Origin: Kribbella aluminosa
GTDB taxonomy: Bacteria > Actinomycetota > Actinomycetes > Propionibacteriales > Kribbellaceae
Assembly: GCF_017876295.1 (NCBI RefSeq)
Contig: NZ_JAGINT010000001.1
Span: 2,790,001 to 2,854,000, forward strand
Direction: 5' to 3'
Length of the DNA: 64,000 nucleotides
A model generated the notes under the pieces. It was not told the origin of the DNA, searched no databases, and saw only the letters and a program-made list of their open reading frames with translations. Of the stretch, positions 63,448 to 64,000 are shown in pieces. Positions within the stretch are counted from its first letter, which is position 1, and every line of letters starts with the position of its first letter. The position numbers and the translations under genes were made by a program.

Positions 63448-64000
63448 GATCCGCTCCGCCGGCCGCCGCGCATGACTCGGAAAACGGTTGCGACGAGGCT
63501 GGTGGCTTTCTCGATGAACAGTGCGGGCGAAAGATACCGGCCGGCACTCGACAGCTGATGCTTGGCCTTCTTGAAGATGTACGGCTTGAGCCGGTTGTCG
63601 AGCTTGGTCACTGCCTCTCTGCTGAGCTGCCTGTTGGCGTGTTGGGAGGTCAGTTCTACGAGCGCCTGCTCGTAGACGTAGGACGCTAGGAGGTAGTCGA
63701 TCTGCGCGTCTTGTGCAATGTCGGGATCTGCGGCGATGGCCTTCAGGGTGGCGTGGGTCGCGCGTCGCAGAGCCTCGTCGTCAGGGTGGCCGGGAGCGCC
63801 CAGGATCTCGTCAAGGATGCGCTGCTGCTGTTCTCGTGGGCTGAGTGTGCGCAGCTCTGCGAGATCCAGGCCCAGTTCCCGCAACGCGTTCGCGTCGCCG
63901 CGTGCCAATGCGGCACCGGCGGAGACAGCGGCTGCCCCGCGTGCGGTCGATTGCCTCGAGCTGCGTCCTGACCTCGGGGTGCTGACGAACTTGCTCGTGC
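63444..64000 (-). CDS. qatB: QatB, truncated by the window edge
   Basis: An open frame from 63444 runs off the window at 64000. It begins TSKFVSTPRSGRSS, which fits the expected MGTSK-type N-terminus, so only the first one or two codons lie outside. RTLSPREQQQRILDEILGAP, QIDYLLASYVYEQALVELTS and a C-terminal LFIEKATSLVATVFRVM follow. QatB is an uncharacterised partner of the QatA ATPase. Its stop overlaps qatC, showing a single operon transcribed leftward from beyond the window, where qatA is expected. Confidence 0.82.
   Translation of the reverse strand, partial: TSKFVSTPRSGRSSRQSTARGAAAVSAGAALARGDANALRELGLDLAELRTLSPREQQQRILDEILGAPGHPDDEALRRATHATLKAIAADPDIAQDAQIDYLLASYVYEQALVELTSQHANRQLSREAVTKLDNRLKPYIFKKAKHQLSSAGRYLSPALFIEKATSLVATVFRVMRGGRRSGS

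Noticed and set aside
1..64000. CRISPR arrays, rRNA or tRNA genes
   Set aside because: No regularly spaced repeats and no cloverleaf-like or rRNA-like sequence noticed on either strand.

Overview
The window is high-GC DNA with GTG starts, purine-rich ribosome binding sites, many ATGA/GTGA start-stop overlaps, LacI/IclR/TetR-controlled catabolic operons, LLM flavin monooxygenases and an actinobacterial (SCO6880-type) conjugation apparatus. This points to a soil actinomycete. A Kribbella/Nocardioidaceae-like host is my guess from gene style only. No rRNA, tRNA or CRISPR array was seen.

Region 1 (1-15216, chromosomal catabolism). A TetR/FAD-monooxygenase operon has its own palindromic operator. 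Next to it lies an IclR-controlled divergent locus (RraA-like lyase and SnoaL-like protein one way, a fumarylacetoacetate-hydrolase-family enzyme the other), which looks like a small aromatic or oxo-acid degradation module. A complete 1574-bp IS701-family element with 4-bp CTAG duplications sits in the palindromic stop codon shared by the convergent FAH and lacI genes. It holds a broken transposase and a MazF/PemK-like toxin gene. The LacI gene faces an eight-gene sugar operon: Tat-type lipoprotein binding protein, two permeases, a frameshifted ADP-dependent-kinase-family gene, a LacD/YihT-like aldolase, an enolase-superfamily acid-sugar dehydratase and an SDR dehydrogenase. The transporter ATPase is not encoded here.

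Region 2 (15254-27404, sulfur-flavoured island). Two rhodanese-type sulfurtransferases and an OsmC-type thiol peroxidase flank an oligopeptide-type ABC transporter, two NtaA/SnaA/DszA-type LLM monooxygenases and an aldo/keto reductase. A stand-alone transposase-OrfA-like HTH gene diverges from the transporter. Together these suggest uptake and oxidative cleavage of an organosulfur compound with handling of the released sulfur.

Region 3 (27430-32437). A medium-chain reductase, a stretch of truncated genes (half an acyl-CoA-dehydrogenase-type monooxygenase, a LacI C-terminus and two unidentified fragments), then an SDR divergent from a TetR-SDR pair with a near-perfect palindromic operator.

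Region 4 (32583-60930, decaying integrative/conjugative element). It holds an intact MobF relaxase-helicase, three tandem DnaG/TOPRIM-like paralogues (one split by an intact IS3-family element, one frameshifted, and only the third with all TOPRIM acidic residues) and a T4SS operon (membrane protein, NlpC/P60-like hydrolase, small membrane protein, VirB6-like, SCO6880-like, VirB4-like, VirD4-like, small acidic protein). Beyond these lie a ~2195-codon secreted RHS polymorphic toxin with a candidate immunity gene, a displaced second RHS tip with its own candidate immunity gene, an internally deleted second relaxase with a zinc-ribbon gene, and a shattered tyrosine recombinase. Several genes carry single-base frameshifts.

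Region 5 (61440-64000 and beyond). On the minus strand are the tightly overlapping genes qatB (missing only its first one or two codons), qatC and qatD of a Qat-type anti-phage system. qatA would lie just outside the window.
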